The translations under genes and the position numbers were made by a program. A stretch of DNA of 64,000 nt. Origin: Domibacillus enclensis (lineage in GTDB: Bacteria > Bacillota > Bacilli > Bacillales > Domibacillaceae). The DNA lies in the NCBI RefSeq assembly GCF_900156125.1, contig NZ_FTLX01000004.1, positions 124,001-188,000 on the forward strand. The letters run 5' to 3'. How positions within the stretch are numbered: the stretch's first letter is position 1; each line of letters opens with the position of its first letter. Under the pieces are notes generated by a model. The model saw nothing but the letters and a program-made list of their open reading frames with translations. It was not told where the DNA came from and ran no database searches. Below are positions 24,092 through 32,608 of the stretch, piece after piece.

Positions 24092-25243
24092 TTAAATTTT
24101 AGAGATGTAATCCTCGAAGAGCTGAGTTGATTTTTCTTTCATGTTATTTGTGACATGAGCGTAAACATTTCCGGTCGTTTGAATATTTCCATGGCCAAGT
24201 CGATCTTGCACATCTTTTAAGGACATGCCAGATTCTAAACATAAGGTGGCATGTGTATGCCGCAGATCGTGAAAACGAATTTTAGGCACACCAGCTTCTT
24301 TTATAATCTGATTGAACATGTGCGTCATGGTCCTCGGATAAATTGGCTTTCCTGTCTCTGTCGTAAACACCAGGTCATGATCAACGAAAATTTTTCGGTG
24401 TATCATTTTCAATTCGTTTTGCTGACCTTTCCATCTTTTCAGATCAGTAAGAAGAGAGTCGCCCACTTTTATCTTACGTACAGAACTCTTCGTCTTTGGC
24501 TTACTGAATCGAAAACCCTCTTTATCATAAACCAATGATCTTTCAATATTAATTTCCGCATTTTCGAAATCCACATCAGACCACTTCAGTGCTAATACTT
24601 CACCGCGGCGGACACCGGTTTTAAATGCCGTACTTACCACCGTGTACATACGTAAATTCGAAAGCAGGGCTGTATTCAAAAAATGTTGTGCTTCTTCTCG
24701 GGTCCAAGTGGGAAAGGATACTTGCCGCGGGCGCGGCCTTTCCACGTCGTTCAATGGATTCACTTCAATGACACCCCATTTTCTTGCAGCTTCAAAGGCC
24801 CCATATAAAACAGTAGAAATATACTCAATATAGCGAGGGGACAAATCCTCACTGTTTAAATTATTAATGAAGTTTTGCAGAAAAATAGTGTTAAGTGCAG
24901 CGACTCGTACATCTCCCATGACAGGAATGACTCTTCGTTGCATAGTATTGATGTAGCTCTTTAAAGTCGTTTCCTTTAAGCGGTGCTTCATAACCAAATC
25001 AAACCATTGGATAAGCAATTGCCTTACGGTCATATCCTGCATATCTGATCCGACGCCACGCTTATCTTGCTTAATCATCTCCTCAATGGCTTCGTCCACT
25101 TTAGCCTGCGCTTCTTTCTTAGTAAGAGCCCGACGCGTTACCTGGCGACGTTTACCCGTGATCGGATCGCGGGGCCCTTCAGAAGTACATTTCCATGCAT
25201 ATCCTTGCTTATTTTTCGCATCGACCTTTTTCAAATAGCTCAT
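24092..25243 (-). CDS. int: Prophage tyrosine integrase
   Basis: A 383-residue site-specific recombinase with an N-terminal arm-binding domain (about 1-60), a SAM-like core-binding domain (about 65-170) and a catalytic domain. Candidate catalytic residues are Arg212 (TGVRRGEV), His325/Arg328 (HDLRH), His351 (LGHGN) and nucleophile Tyr361. It is the leftmost prophage gene, pointing toward the putative attL. A weak G-rich site precedes the ATG. Confidence 0.93.
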   Translation of the reverse strand: MSYLKKVDAKNKQGYAWKCTSEGPRDPITGKRRQVTRRALTKKEAQAKVDEAIEEMIKQDKRGVGSDMQDMTVRQLLIQWFDLVMKHRLKETTLKSYINTMQRRVIPVMGDVRVAALNTIFLQNFINNLNSEDLSPRYIEYISTVLYGAFEAARKWGVIEVNPLNDVERPRPRQVSFPTWTREEAQHFLNTALLSNLRMYTVVSTAFKTGVRRGEVLALKWSDVDFENAEINIERSLVYDKEGFRFSKPKTKSSVRKIKVGDSLLTDLKRWKGQQNELKMIHRKIFVDHDLVFTTETGKPIYPRTMTHMFNQIIKEAGVPKIRFHDLRHTHATLCLESGMSLKDVQDRLGHGNIQTTGNVYAHVTNNMKEKSTQLFEDYISKI

Positions 25244-25338
25244 GATATATTTCCCCCCTTTGATATATTATGGTTCGAGAAAATATAATTTCGTTGGTAA
25301 CAAAAAAGTAGGAAAACACGATCCTTTGGTAAAACTCC

Positions 25339-25533
25339 TCACTGAAAATCATCCATCTTGTAATCGGACCATTTCCGCGGAATGTTTTCCCCTTCGATTT
25401 CGTAATGCATCTCTCCATCAATTTCATACATCTTTGAAATAATCGGGATTCTTACCAACTCATGCTTCCATGGTTCTTTTCGGGCCTGCCGTAAAAACTT
25501 CTCATCTCTTTTTCTTTCAAATTCTGATTGCAT
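25339..25533 (-). CDS. Small hypothetical prophage protein
   Basis: 64 residues and highly charged: an N-terminal KRDEKFLRQARK helix and an acidic C-terminus. The ATG at 25533 has GAAAGGG upstream. It lies between integrase and a terminator on the same strand. No family is recognised; an excisionase or regulator role is possible but unsupported. Confidence 0.5.
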   Translation of the reverse strand: MQSEFERKRDEKFLRQARKEPWKHELVRIPIISKMYEIDGEMHYEIEGENIPRKWSDYKMDDFQ

Positions 25534-25576
25534 GTACAAACACCCTTTCTCGGAATATATGTTCTGATTGATTATA

Positions 25577-25609
25577 TAAAAAAAAACCTGTCTCAAAAAG
25601 GGACAGGTT
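25577..25609 (-). terminator. Terminator after the three-Cys-motif gene
   Basis: AACCTGTCCC and GAGACAGGTT arms on the minus strand (25585-25594, 25600-25609), then a run of at least eight T. Confidence 0.82.
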
Positions 25610-25642
25610 GGTGAGAAATTAAAACTTCTTACGGTAAGAGAG

Positions 25643-26359
25643 TTATACCATTGTTAGTTCGGGATATTCATCATATGTTTGTTCATCTAATTCCCTGCCA
25701 AATCGATGCTTTTGGACACCACCCCATTGCTTAAAGAAAAAAGCTACAAGTTGTTCCTGGCATTGATCCCGTATTGAACGTACCCAATCAGCTTCCATAG
25801 GTCGAGCACCGGGGCCTGATTCACCACCAACAATTACCCAATGGATTTTCGAAAGCTCAAGATCTAATGGTCCGAGTAATGGTTCGCAAGATAGAAAACG
25901 AATTTCAGCAGGTACTTGCTTTAAGTATTCCATCCGCTCGATTACACGTTGGTTTTCAATACTTGTACCCATCCAAATATTTGGCGTGAAATTCAAGTAA
26001 GGTGAGAGTTCAGCGGCTCGCTCAGGTCGTTTAGTTAGTACTTGATAAGAGTGTTGCGGTGTTTCATTCATCGTTTGGAATACTTGCTGAATAAAGTTCA
26101 ACGGTACATCTTTATGAAAAAGGTCGGACATAGAATTCACGAAAATCTTTCGAGGTTTTGTCCATTTCCTAGGTGTATCGATTAAATCCGGATGCAATGT
26201 AACGTTAAATCCATTCTCATATCTGGGATTTCCCATTGCAGTAAGTCTCTTTGCCATACGTTCTGCATAACAATGTTTACAACCTTCTGACACTTTAGTA
26301 CAACCTGTTACTGGGTTCCAAGTGGCTTCGGTCCATTCTATACTACTATTTCCAGCCAT
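25643..26359 (-). CDS. Phage Gp37/Gp68 (DUF5131) family three-Cys-motif protein
   Basis: A 238-residue protein of the Gp37/Gp68 family. The N-terminal [13 protein letters not shown] is followed by Cys20, Cys27 and Cys30 (C-x6-C-x2-C, then YAERM). This is a likely metal or Fe-S cluster site related to radical-SAM proteins, though spacing differs from the classic Cx3Cx2[19 protein letters not shown] and [10 protein letters not shown] are further family landmarks. The upstream gene is its known genomic partner, TcmP. No activity has been established to my knowledge. AGGAGGGG precedes the ATG. Flanking AT-rich DNA suggests acquired cargo. Confidence 0.82.
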   Translation of the reverse strand: MAGNSSIEWTEATWNPVTGCTKVSEGCKHCYAERMAKRLTAMGNPRYENGFNVTLHPDLIDTPRKWTKPRKIFVNSMSDLFHKDVPLNFIQQVFQTMNETPQHSYQVLTKRPERAAELSPYLNFTPNIWMGTSIENQRVIERMEYLKQVPAEIRFLSCEPLLGPLDLELSKIHWVIVGGESGPGARPMEADWVRSIRDQCQEQLVAFFFKQWGGVQKHRFGRELDEQTYDEYPELTMV

Positions 26360-26430
26360 CTTTATCCCCTCCTATAACATGAGTATACTCCAAGGATTCT
26401 TGTTTTACCAGTAAAAAAGAACGTTAGTTC

Positions 26431-27597
26431 TTACTTGAAGTCCATGGAACAACTTTCAGGATAGGAATTTTTTTTACCGCGTCCACGGAAGTTTTCAATA
26501 ATTGATTCTGCTTCAAGTAATTTTAAAGCAGGCTTCAAAAAATTCGGAAGTGGATAGATTGACTTGATAATAGTGAAGTTTTTAATCGTTTCCATCGTGA
26601 CATTTTTTTCACCAGTGAAACGCTCAGCAATTTGCTCTGATAGAATTTTTATATGATTTTGCTTATCGTGTTTTAAAATTTCTTCAAAATCTAATTGTGC
26701 AAGCTGCTTTCTGTCATCATATAGGTACGTACCAGTTCCATCATGTTTCCACATTACTTCTTTTATTAATGATAGACCGTTAATATTTTGAGTCATGTGA
26801 AACAAAATCATTTTTGTACGTCCGTTCTTTTTTAATTCAAAGTTACGCACATAAAAAGCATTTGTTTCTTCTAAAATATTTTTTGTATATGTTTCAACGA
26901 TCACTTGTTTCCGCTCGAGGGGGCTTTTACCATCTATGCTTTTAATCAATGCTTCCAAATTAATAAGTCCTAGATTATCACTGATCTGACGTTGTATTTT
27001 AGGATTTGGATGTCTTATAAATCTATTCGTTTCCTCATAAATGAAGTTCAACATCAACTCAGAATTTCTATTTCTTAAAAATGTTTTGAATAATGTGAAA
27101 GGAGTAGTGCTGAAGCCAAAGGGATCTACAAAACAAAAACTCGGAATAAGGCTAGATCCATTTTCAATATCAGCTAAAAGATCAGTCATGAAATCCTCGA
27201 AGGTGGCATTTATTAATTTAATCAGAATAGAAGAGTATTCTTCACAAACAAAGTGTTCTCCATCAGGTGTATCGAAGCCTAAAGAGGAAACATTTTGTTT
27301 TAGCTTTGAAAAATTATCAGAATCGTACTCATTCAAATAAATAAAGATTTTCGGAGCATCCCATCCTTTATCCAAAGCTTGATCATAAAAATCCATTGCA
27401 TTTTTTATCAATATTAACGGTGAACCAGGGGAGCCATTTTCCTCGTATCTTCCTGTACCAGAAAATCCATCAATAACTAAACATTTTTTTGAGCCATACG
27501 GGTTCAGGATGATTTTTCTCATCCAAGGAATTGTATATTGTTCCAGTATAGAGAGCTTTACACCTGAATGATCTTGAAGAGTGTCGAAAAATTCCAT
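26431..27597 (-). CDS. Three-Cys-motif partner protein TcmP
   Basis: A 388-residue protein resembling the TcmP family, found beside Gp37/Gp68-family proteins. It has a methyltransferase-like nucleotide motif CLVIDGFSGTG (39-49), followed by YEENGSPGSP, and FVDPFGF (156-162), typical of SAM-binding folds. The C-terminal third is lysine-rich and may be a winged helix. Whether it methylates anything is unknown. The start has GAGGTGG upstream. It is lower in G+C than the host genes. It is likely co-transcribed with the downstream partner, 71 bases away. Confidence 0.75.
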   Translation of the reverse strand: MEFFDTLQDHSGVKLSILEQYTIPWMRKIILNPYGSKKCLVIDGFSGTGRYEENGSPGSPLILIKNAMDFYDQALDKGWDAPKIFIYLNEYDSDNFSKLKQNVSSLGFDTPDGEHFVCEEYSSILIKLINATFEDFMTDLLADIENGSSLIPSFCFVDPFGFSTTPFTLFKTFLRNRNSELMLNFIYEETNRFIRHPNPKIQRQISDNLGLINLEALIKSIDGKSPLERKQVIVETYTKNILEETNAFYVRNFELKKNGRTKMILFHMTQNINGLSLIKEVMWKHDGTGTYLYDDRKQLAQLDFEEILKHDKQNHIKILSEQIAERFTGEKNVTMETIKNFTIIKSIYPLPNFLKPALKLLEAESIIENFRGRGKKNSYPESCSMDFK

Positions 27598-27813
27598 AAT
27601 GCCACCTCGTCATTGTGATTATTATTTTTATGTCTAGATTGTCGTGATTTCTGAGAGCCTTTGTTCTGAAACTTTTATTCTATCATTCGTTAAATCATTC
27701 ATTATTCTCATTTTACTTTTGAGTTAAGAAAGAAACTTCTTCTACGCATCGCATTTAATCCTCACAACCCCATATCAGCCAGGACTTTATCCATTTGTTC
27801 TTCGTCTGCTCCG

Positions 27814-28893
27814 TTAATTCTCGCAAGCATAGTCATCGCCGTCTCGATCATGCTTGGAAGCATAAGCGGGGTGTCCAGCAGGTACGCCATCCGGATAGAC
27901 CGCTCTTAAAGCTGTGCAGTTTTGAAAAGATTCCACTTGTGCAACAGGTTCCTCGACCACTGGTTCAGGCTCAGGAGCTGGCTCCGGTTCAGGTTCAGCA
28001 ACAACTACAGGTTCCGGCTCTGGCTCGGGTTCATAAGCAGCTGCGTCGTAGCCGTCTTCAGTTGCGTAATTCTCAACTTCCCAAATACCAATTCCTTGTT
28101 CTTTGGCAGTTGCCTGCGCAGTTTCAAGCTCGTCCAGATACTCTGTATTCGGTGGATAAACAGCAACACGAGCAAGACCTTTTTCAATCAATGTCTTGTT
28201 GAACATTTTGTCGCCAACATAAATGTAAGCGAGAAGGCGCCCATAACGATCGCGTTCTTCAACACCGGGCTCAATCTGAATTTCCTTACCAGAAAGCTGT
28301 TCCGTCGTAAAAGCAGAAGCTTCATCACCGAGGGGCTGCTTACCAAGCTGCGGGTGCTTCGTTTCCGGCGTATCGACTAAGATAAGACGGACAGATTCTT
28401 CTTTGCCGTTCAGATCCACTTTGATTGTGTCGCCGTCTGTAACTGAGAGGACTTTAGCGGAGACCAATTTGCTCGTTTCTTCAGCAACAGAAGCTTCTTC
28501 TTTAACTATTTCCTTTTCCGTCTCTAAAGCAGCAGCCTCTTTATCAGCTAATTCCTGCTCTTTTTCTGCCAGCTCTTTTTCTTTTTCCTCAAGGGCAGCA
28601 GCTTTCTTTTCTGATTCAGCATCACGCTCTTCAATCTTTTCATTTTTGGCTTCCTGTACTTGTTGCATTGTTTCTGAAGCAGGTTGGAAAAAGATCATGG
28701 CTAAAATGAAGGAAATAATAGGACCTAACAATACAAAAAGAAATGGCTTTTTAACAGCGGTAACAGGTCTTCTCCAAGCGAAGAGCCCAACTAATACAAC
28801 CAAAACTCCTACTAAGGCCCATGGCGTGATTACGCATAGGATCAATGCGAAGAATAAAGCTATGGCGGCAATAATTATTTTGATAATTTTCAT
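27814..28893 (-). CDS. Membrane-anchored staphylococcal-type nuclease with excalibur domain
   Basis: A 359-residue protein with two N-terminal hydrophobic segments (about 3-38, 49-70) and a Glu/Lys coiled coil (75-140). A thermonuclease domain (about 145-275) has SVTDGDTIKVD, active residues in VRLILVDTPE (Arg169, Glu177) and RDRYGRLLAY (Arg216/219). A Glu-Pro linker (288-315) follows, then a C-terminal excalibur calcium-binding motif with Cys326/Cys357 and DRDGDDYAC. The nuclease is probably outside the membrane. Degrading incoming DNA or extracellular nucleic acid is a possible role (inference). Confidence 0.88.
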   Translation of the reverse strand: MKIIKIIIAAIALFFALILCVITPWALVGVLVVLVGLFAWRRPVTAVKKPFLFVLLGPIISFILAMIFFQPASETMQQVQEAKNEKIEERDAESEKKAAALEEKEKELAEKEQELADKEAAALETEKEIVKEEASVAEETSKLVSAKVLSVTDGDTIKVDLNGKEESVRLILVDTPETKHPQLGKQPLGDEASAFTTEQLSGKEIQIEPGVEERDRYGRLLAYIYVGDKMFNKTLIEKGLARVAVYPPNTEYLDELETAQATAKEQGIGIWEVENYATEDGYDAAAYEPEPEPEPVVVAEPEPEPAPEPEPVVEEPVAQVESFQNCTALRAVYPDGVPAGHPAYASKHDRDGDDYACEN

Positions 28894-28907
28894 TTGTATT
28901 CATCCTT

Positions 28908-29465
28908 TTAAATAGAATTAGAAAACATTTTTAATATTTGTTGATATTCTTCATTATTGCAGCGGAAGTAAGCGGTGTAAGTGATATTTAAATCGTCTTC
29001 TATTTGCATAGTCAAAATAGAATCGTCCCGCCGGCGACCGCCAATAGCAGCACCAGCTACGGTACCAACACCCGGGGCAAGAACAGTACCAACTATAGTG
29101 CCAACAGCAGCTTTACCACCACTTCGCTTGGTTTTTTCACCCCAGTCTACTCCTTTCACTCGGAAAAGGATGGAATCGATGCGAAGCTTACCGGTTTCAT
29201 TGCCAGGAAGTATGCGTACATCTTTTCCTGCCTTGATTTTGGGGTAACCGCTGATGTGTTGAATTTTCACACCAATTATATTCAAGTTTTCCATTTGATT
29301 TTGCTCTTGTTTTTCTTGTAAGCTATTTAACTTTGTTTCTAATTTGCTTAATTTTTCATCTCGACGATCTGCACGCTCTCGCTTTTTCTTCTCTTTTTGA
29401 TAACGTTTTTCGCTTTTTTCTATTTCTTTTGCAGATTTCTCATCAGAGCTCTTTTTGAAGAACAT
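28908..29465 (-). CDS. Hypothetical protein with coiled coil and glycine-rich segment
   Basis: 185 residues. The first 55 are very charged, Lys/Glu-rich and likely coiled coil. The middle (about 60-115) looks like a small beta domain (KIKAGKDVRIL). A glycine/alanine run near 120-145 (GTIVGTVLAPGVGTVAGAA) is like a glycine zipper, before a short beta end. The ATG at 29465 has AAAGGAG. No family is recognised; it may form one unit with the downstream nuclease gene 14 bases away. Confidence 0.6.
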   Translation of the reverse strand: MFFKKSSDEKSAKEIEKSEKRYQKEKKKRERADRRDEKLSKLETKLNSLQEKQEQNQMENLNIIGVKIQHISGYPKIKAGKDVRILPGNETGKLRIDSILFRVKGVDWGEKTKRSGGKAAVGTIVGTVLAPGVGTVAGAAIGGRRRDDSILTMQIEDDLNITYTAYFRCNNEEYQQILKMFSNSI

Positions 29466-29553
29466 GAAATTCACTCCTTTATTGTAGGTAGCAAACATTT
29501 TACGCAAATTGTACCAGTCGATAGATAAAAATAATACACGCCGCAGCGCGTTG

Positions 29554-30030
29554 TCATTTTGCTAGTAATCTTGCTCTTGTTTCGATCTGCTGAATTCTTT
29601 CACTGGCTAACTGAACGCTGACATCAAATAGGTCAGCAATGTGTTCGCTTAGGTTCACTTGGTCAAAATTAATGTATCTCAAATGGTGATGAGGGATGGC
29701 AGCATACCGAACAAAATTGCGCGCATCCCATTCCTGCAAATCCCGGAACGCTGCTGGCATTCTTCCTTGGCGTCCGGCATGACGCAGGATATGGCATAGC
29801 TCATGAAAAAACATTTCCTTTTGTTCTTGAATTGACGCTCGCGAATCAACTGTTATGCCTTGATAACGGCCGATCACTTGAAAGGAAGAAGGGAGCGGCT
29901 TTCTATGAATAAAAATGTACAGCTTCTGCGCGATCTCATCTTCTTTTATTTGTTTGGGGTGCATGATGTGAAGCCTTTTGTAAAAGTTTGTTACCCAGTC
30001 TTCAAGTGTTGTTGTGTGATAATCTCTCAT
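29554..30030 (-). CDS. ImmA/IrrE-family metallopeptidase
   Basis: A 158-residue zinc peptidase with HELCH at 76-80 and the downstream acidic region typical of ImmA. In ICEBs1 and phage phi105 the homologue cleaves the ImmR repressor to induce the element. Here it follows the repressor gene by 22 bases, the same order as immR-immA. It is the probable trigger for prophage induction. Confidence 0.87.
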   Translation of the reverse strand: MRDYHTTTLEDWVTNFYKRLHIMHPKQIKEDEIAQKLYIFIHRKPLPSSFQVIGRYQGITVDSRASIQEQKEMFFHELCHILRHAGRQGRMPAAFRDLQEWDARNFVRYAAIPHHHLRYINFDQVNLSEHIADLFDVSVQLASERIQQIETRARLLAK

Positions 30031-30052
30031 GAAGTATTCCTCCAGGCATCAG

Positions 30053-30463
30053 TTAACTAAAAGAATCGTCATTGTTTCGTTCTTTTGCTTTTTGAGCGAT
30101 CCACTCAAAATGTCTTCTGATTTCATCAATATCCTCTGACGAAAGGTTTTTCCATTCTTCAATATCGAAGAAGCCAAAGTCTTCAAATCCAAAGTCTTCC
30201 ACCATTTTGTTAATGATAGACAAAGAGTCAGTGGGTTCGGATTTTTCGATTTCTACGGTAGTTTTATGTTCTGACCGTCCTAATAGGTAATCCGTAGAAA
30301 CATCGAAAAAGTCTGCGAGTTTTTGAAGAGTTTCTGTATCCGGGCTACGCTTGCCGTTCTCGTAACCTGATATAGAAACTTTCGTAACATTCACCCGTTT
30401 TCCCAATTCCTCTTGTGTAAGCTTTCTTTCTTTACGTAGGCTTTTCAATCTTTCACCTAACAA
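30053..30463 (-). CDS. ImmR/cI-type prophage repressor (XRE HTH)
   Basis: A 136-residue repressor. The N-terminal HTH (about 1-60) reads LKSLRKERKLTQEELGKRV then VSISGYENGKRSP and FDVSTDYLLGR, as in ImmR. The C-terminal part is acidic and could be the ImmA target. I use the TTG at 30463, which follows GAGGTG; the GTG at 30472 sits in that site. It is transcribed from a promoter containing an operator (30497-30511), so autoregulation is likely. Confidence 0.88.
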   Translation of the reverse strand: MLGERLKSLRKERKLTQEELGKRVNVTKVSISGYENGKRSPDTETLQKLADFFDVSTDYLLGRSEHKTTVEIEKSEPTDSLSIINKMVEDFGFEDFGFFDIEEWKNLSSEDIDEIRRHFEWIAQKAKERNNDDSFS

Positions 30464-30488
30464 AAGGATCACCTCTTTTATATCTAAA

Positions 30489-30518
30489 ATTATACGTTAA
30501 CAATATGTTAATTTTGAA
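30489..30518 (-). promoter_or_regulatory. Repressor promoter
   Basis: On the minus strand TATAAT (30489-30494) with a weak TTCAAA -35 (30513-30518) and an 18-base spacer that contains operator O1. Confidence 0.6.
30497..30511. promoter_or_regulatory. Operator O1 (TTAAC-N5-GTTAA)
   Basis: TTAACAATATGTTAA, a 15-bp palindrome inside the repressor promoter spacer. Confidence 0.72.
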
Positions 30519-30565
30519 GATGAATCACATAAGTTAACTAAATAGAAATTTTTTTAGCAAAACAC

Positions 30566-30594
30566 TTGAAAGTTAACAAAGAGTTAATTATAAT
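30566..30594 (+). promoter_or_regulatory. Early rightward promoter of the prophage
   Basis: TTGAAA (30566-30571), a 17-base spacer and TATAAT (30589-30594). Operator O2 lies exactly within the spacer. Confidence 0.8.
30573..30587. promoter_or_regulatory. Operator O2 (TTAAC-N5-GTTAA)
   Basis: TTAACAAAGAGTTAA within the spacer of the early promoter. Repressor binding here would block polymerase. Confidence 0.75.
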
Positions 30595-30598
30595 GAAA

Positions 30599-30613
30599 TT
30601 AACAACAAGTTAA
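30599..30613. promoter_or_regulatory. Operator O3 (TTAAC-N5-GTTAA)
   Basis: TTAACAACAAGTTAA at the expected transcription start of the early promoter, 26 bp from O2. An extra half-site GTTAAC lies at 30533-30538. Confidence 0.75.
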
Positions 30614-30633
30614 CTTGAGGGGCGGTGATAAGA

Positions 30634-30867
30634 ATGGAACTTGAAAGGTTGAAAAAAGAAAGAAATTCGAGAGGTTTATCTTGCCAACAAGTGGCTGACA
30701 AAGTAAACATTTCAAAAGAGTATTATTGGATGATAGAAAATGGAAAACGGCGCTTAACATATGAACTTGCTGTGAAGATTGCCAGTGTATTTAAAAAAAA
30801 GCCGGATTCTATTTTTTTAGACAGCGAGTTAACTACAAGTAAACAGAAGCCTAAAGAAGTCAGCTAA
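30634..30867 (+). CDS. Cro-like XRE family regulator
   Basis: A 77-residue protein consisting of one HTH domain: NSRGLSCQQVADKVNISKEYYWMIENG, with FKKKPDSIFL closing the fold. It is the first rightward gene after the operator region, the classic place for Cro or an anti-repressor-type regulator. The ATG at 30634 is preceded by GGTGA. It likely binds the TTAAC operators (inference). Confidence 0.8.
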   Translation: MELERLKKERNSRGLSCQQVADKVNISKEYYWMIENGKRRLTYELAVKIASVFKKKPDSIFLDSELTTSKQKPKEVS

Positions 30868-30879
30868 GGAGGAATCGAA

Positions 30880-31560
30880 TTGAATCAACTTGTCTTTATT
30901 CAAAACGGAAACGCCCTAACAGACAGCCTGACAGTCGCGGAAGTTTTTGAAAAACAACACAAAGATGTAATGCGAGACATTCGGAACCTTGATTGCAGTG
31001 ATGAATTTAATCAGCGCAATTTTGCGCAGGTTGATTATATGGATGATCGGAACCGGAAATATCCGAAATATTTAATTAAGCGTGATGGCCTTGCATTTTT
31101 AATCATGGGTTACACAGGAAAGGCCGCTGCGGTTTATAAAGAAAAGTTCATTGCTGCTTTCAATCAAATGGAAGAACAACTCCGAAACAAAGTGCAGGTA
31201 CTTGATGAACGGACATCCCTAATCCAATCCATGAAGCTCACGATCGAAACAGCTGAACGTCAGGATCAAATTCAAGAAGTCGTGAATACGCACCAGGTAA
31301 AGATCACTGAACTTGAAGCAAAGATCGATGAACAAATCACACTTACATCAGGTGAACAACGACGCTTGCAAAAAGGAATTGCGATTAAGGTGTACGAGCT
31401 TGAATCCGATCCAGCTGCACGGCCGCGGTTGTTTAAAGAATTACATCGTGAGATAAAAGATCGTTTCGGTGTTTCTTCCTATAAGGATGTAAAACAAAAG
31501 GAATTGCAGTCAGCTATACGCTACGTCGAACACTGGGTTCCGCGAAAGGCGGTGATCTAA
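30880..31560 (+). CDS. Rha family phage regulatory protein with ORF6C-like C-terminus
   Basis: 226 residues. The N-terminal Rha domain (about 1-95) has SLTVAEVFEKQHKDVMRDI, FNQRNFAQ and YLIKRDGLAFLIMGYTGKAA. The C-terminal half (about 110-226) resembles ORF6C, with GSF-like DRFGVSSYKDV and a terminal AIRYVEHW. Rha proteins affect phage growth and integration-host-factor dependence in temperate phages. The TTG start follows AAGGAGG. Confidence 0.85.
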   Translation: MNQLVFIQNGNALTDSLTVAEVFEKQHKDVMRDIRNLDCSDEFNQRNFAQVDYMDDRNRKYPKYLIKRDGLAFLIMGYTGKAAAVYKEKFIAAFNQMEEQLRNKVQVLDERTSLIQSMKLTIETAERQDQIQEVVNTHQVKITELEAKIDEQITLTSGEQRRLQKGIAIKVYELESDPAARPRLFKELHREIKDRFGVSSYKDVKQKELQSAIRYVEHWVPRKAVI

Positions 31561-31880
31561 TGCAAATCAATCTTACATTAACCGATGATCAGGTGGCTGC
31601 CATGCAGCTGGTTATCAAGAACAGCATCCAAGAAGCAGTTCAAGAAATTCAAGAATCGCAACGGCATCCTGAAATTTTAACCAAGCAAGAAGCGAAAGAA
31701 ATTCTTCGCATTAAAAGTGATTTTAAAATGGATGAATTGCTCAACCGTCCGGACTTCCCGGTCATGCGAACGGTTGAAAAAGGAAAGCCTTACTTCATTT
31801 ATGAAGAGCTCATGGCCTGGGTAAGAACACAATCGACTTGGGCGAAAGACCATAATCGCTCATTTCGGAATGCTATCTAA
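31560..31880 (+). CDS. Small HTH/excisionase-like phage protein
   Basis: 106 residues. The second half, ILTKQEAKEILRIKSDFKMDELLNR, resembles a winged-helix excisionase or DUF771-like fold, with a C-terminal segment PYFIYEELMAWVRTQ. The start overlaps the rha stop (TAATG). It is probably a DNA-binding early protein; Xis is possible but not proven. Confidence 0.6.
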   Translation: MQINLTLTDDQVAAMQLVIKNSIQEAVQEIQESQRHPEILTKQEAKEILRIKSDFKMDELLNRPDFPVMRTVEKGKPYFIYEELMAWVRTQSTWAKDHNRSFRNAI

Positions 31881-31934
31881 ACTTATTTTACTATTCATTC
31901 ACCATTATTTTGGCAATTGAAGGAGGAGTATTCA

Positions 31935-32474
31935 TTGGAAAAAGGTAATATTGGCCGCGCTTTAAAAGAAGCACGCGGTAAACAAACTCAGCTGCAGTTA
32001 TCAATCGAGGAAAATGTCTCGCGCGAAACAATTTCAGCTTACGAAACAGGGCGGGCGAAAATCCCGCCGGACATATCAAGAAGCATTGTCGGAAAAAAAG
32101 ATGATCCGTGGTTAGCGATGGCGATACGGCATGAGTATACAAGGACGGGGCCCATAAGGCTTGAGGGTCAGAGGGTAGATCTACATCGTTCCAGTGTGAA
32201 AAGCAAATTGATCGAAGAGCTGGATGAAGCCAAAGAGTTTGTTGAAAGGTGTTGCGTAGCAAATCACTTATCTTTTCTACAGTCATTTGATCAACAAGAT
32301 TTAGAAGAAACCCTTGTTCAATTGGCGGATGTAGTTACAGGAATAGAACACTTTTTAGCAGTCGTATGCGAAGAATCAGAAATCAGTTATTCAGGGGTCT
32401 GGCAAAGACACTACAACAAATTGATCTCACGAGGATACGTAAATAAAGAGCAAATCATAAGTGGTCAAGCATGA
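31935..32474 (+). CDS. XRE family regulator with C-terminal extension
   Basis: 179 residues. The N-terminal HTH (about 1-55) reads IGRALKEARGKQTQLQLSI then VSRETISAYETGRAKIPPDI. The C-terminal 100 residues are alpha-helical and of unknown function. The TTG at 31935 has AAGGAGGAG 6 bases upstream. The stop overlaps the next small gene (ATGA). Confidence 0.7.
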   Translation: MEKGNIGRALKEARGKQTQLQLSIEENVSRETISAYETGRAKIPPDISRSIVGKKDDPWLAMAIRHEYTRTGPIRLEGQRVDLHRSSVKSKLIEELDEAKEFVERCCVANHLSFLQSFDQQDLEETLVQLADVVTGIEHFLAVVCEESEISYSGVWQRHYNKLISRGYVNKEQIISGQA

Positions 32475-32608
32475 AGAGGCTGAAAGACAAGCCACGCAAG
32501 CGACGCCGGCCATACACCGTTATTGTCAGAGATTTAAGAGCCGCTGGTATAAAAGCGAAAGTGGTGAAGCGTAGTGATCTTAACAGAAGAAGCGTTTTTC
32601 ATCTTTAA
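32471..32608 (+). CDS. Small basic protein
   Basis: 45 residues, start MKRLKDKPRKRRRPYTV, strongly basic. The ATG overlaps the preceding stop by four bases, so coupling supports it as real. It could bind nucleic acid. No family is recognised. Confidence 0.55.
   Translation: MKRLKDKPRKRRRPYTVIVRDLRAAGIKAKVVKRSDLNRRSVFHL

Noticed and set aside
27776-27844. 22-codon minus-strand ORF overlapping the end of the nuclease gene
   Set aside because: Too short, no ribosome site, and it shares bases with the conserved DRDGDDYAC end of the nuclease.
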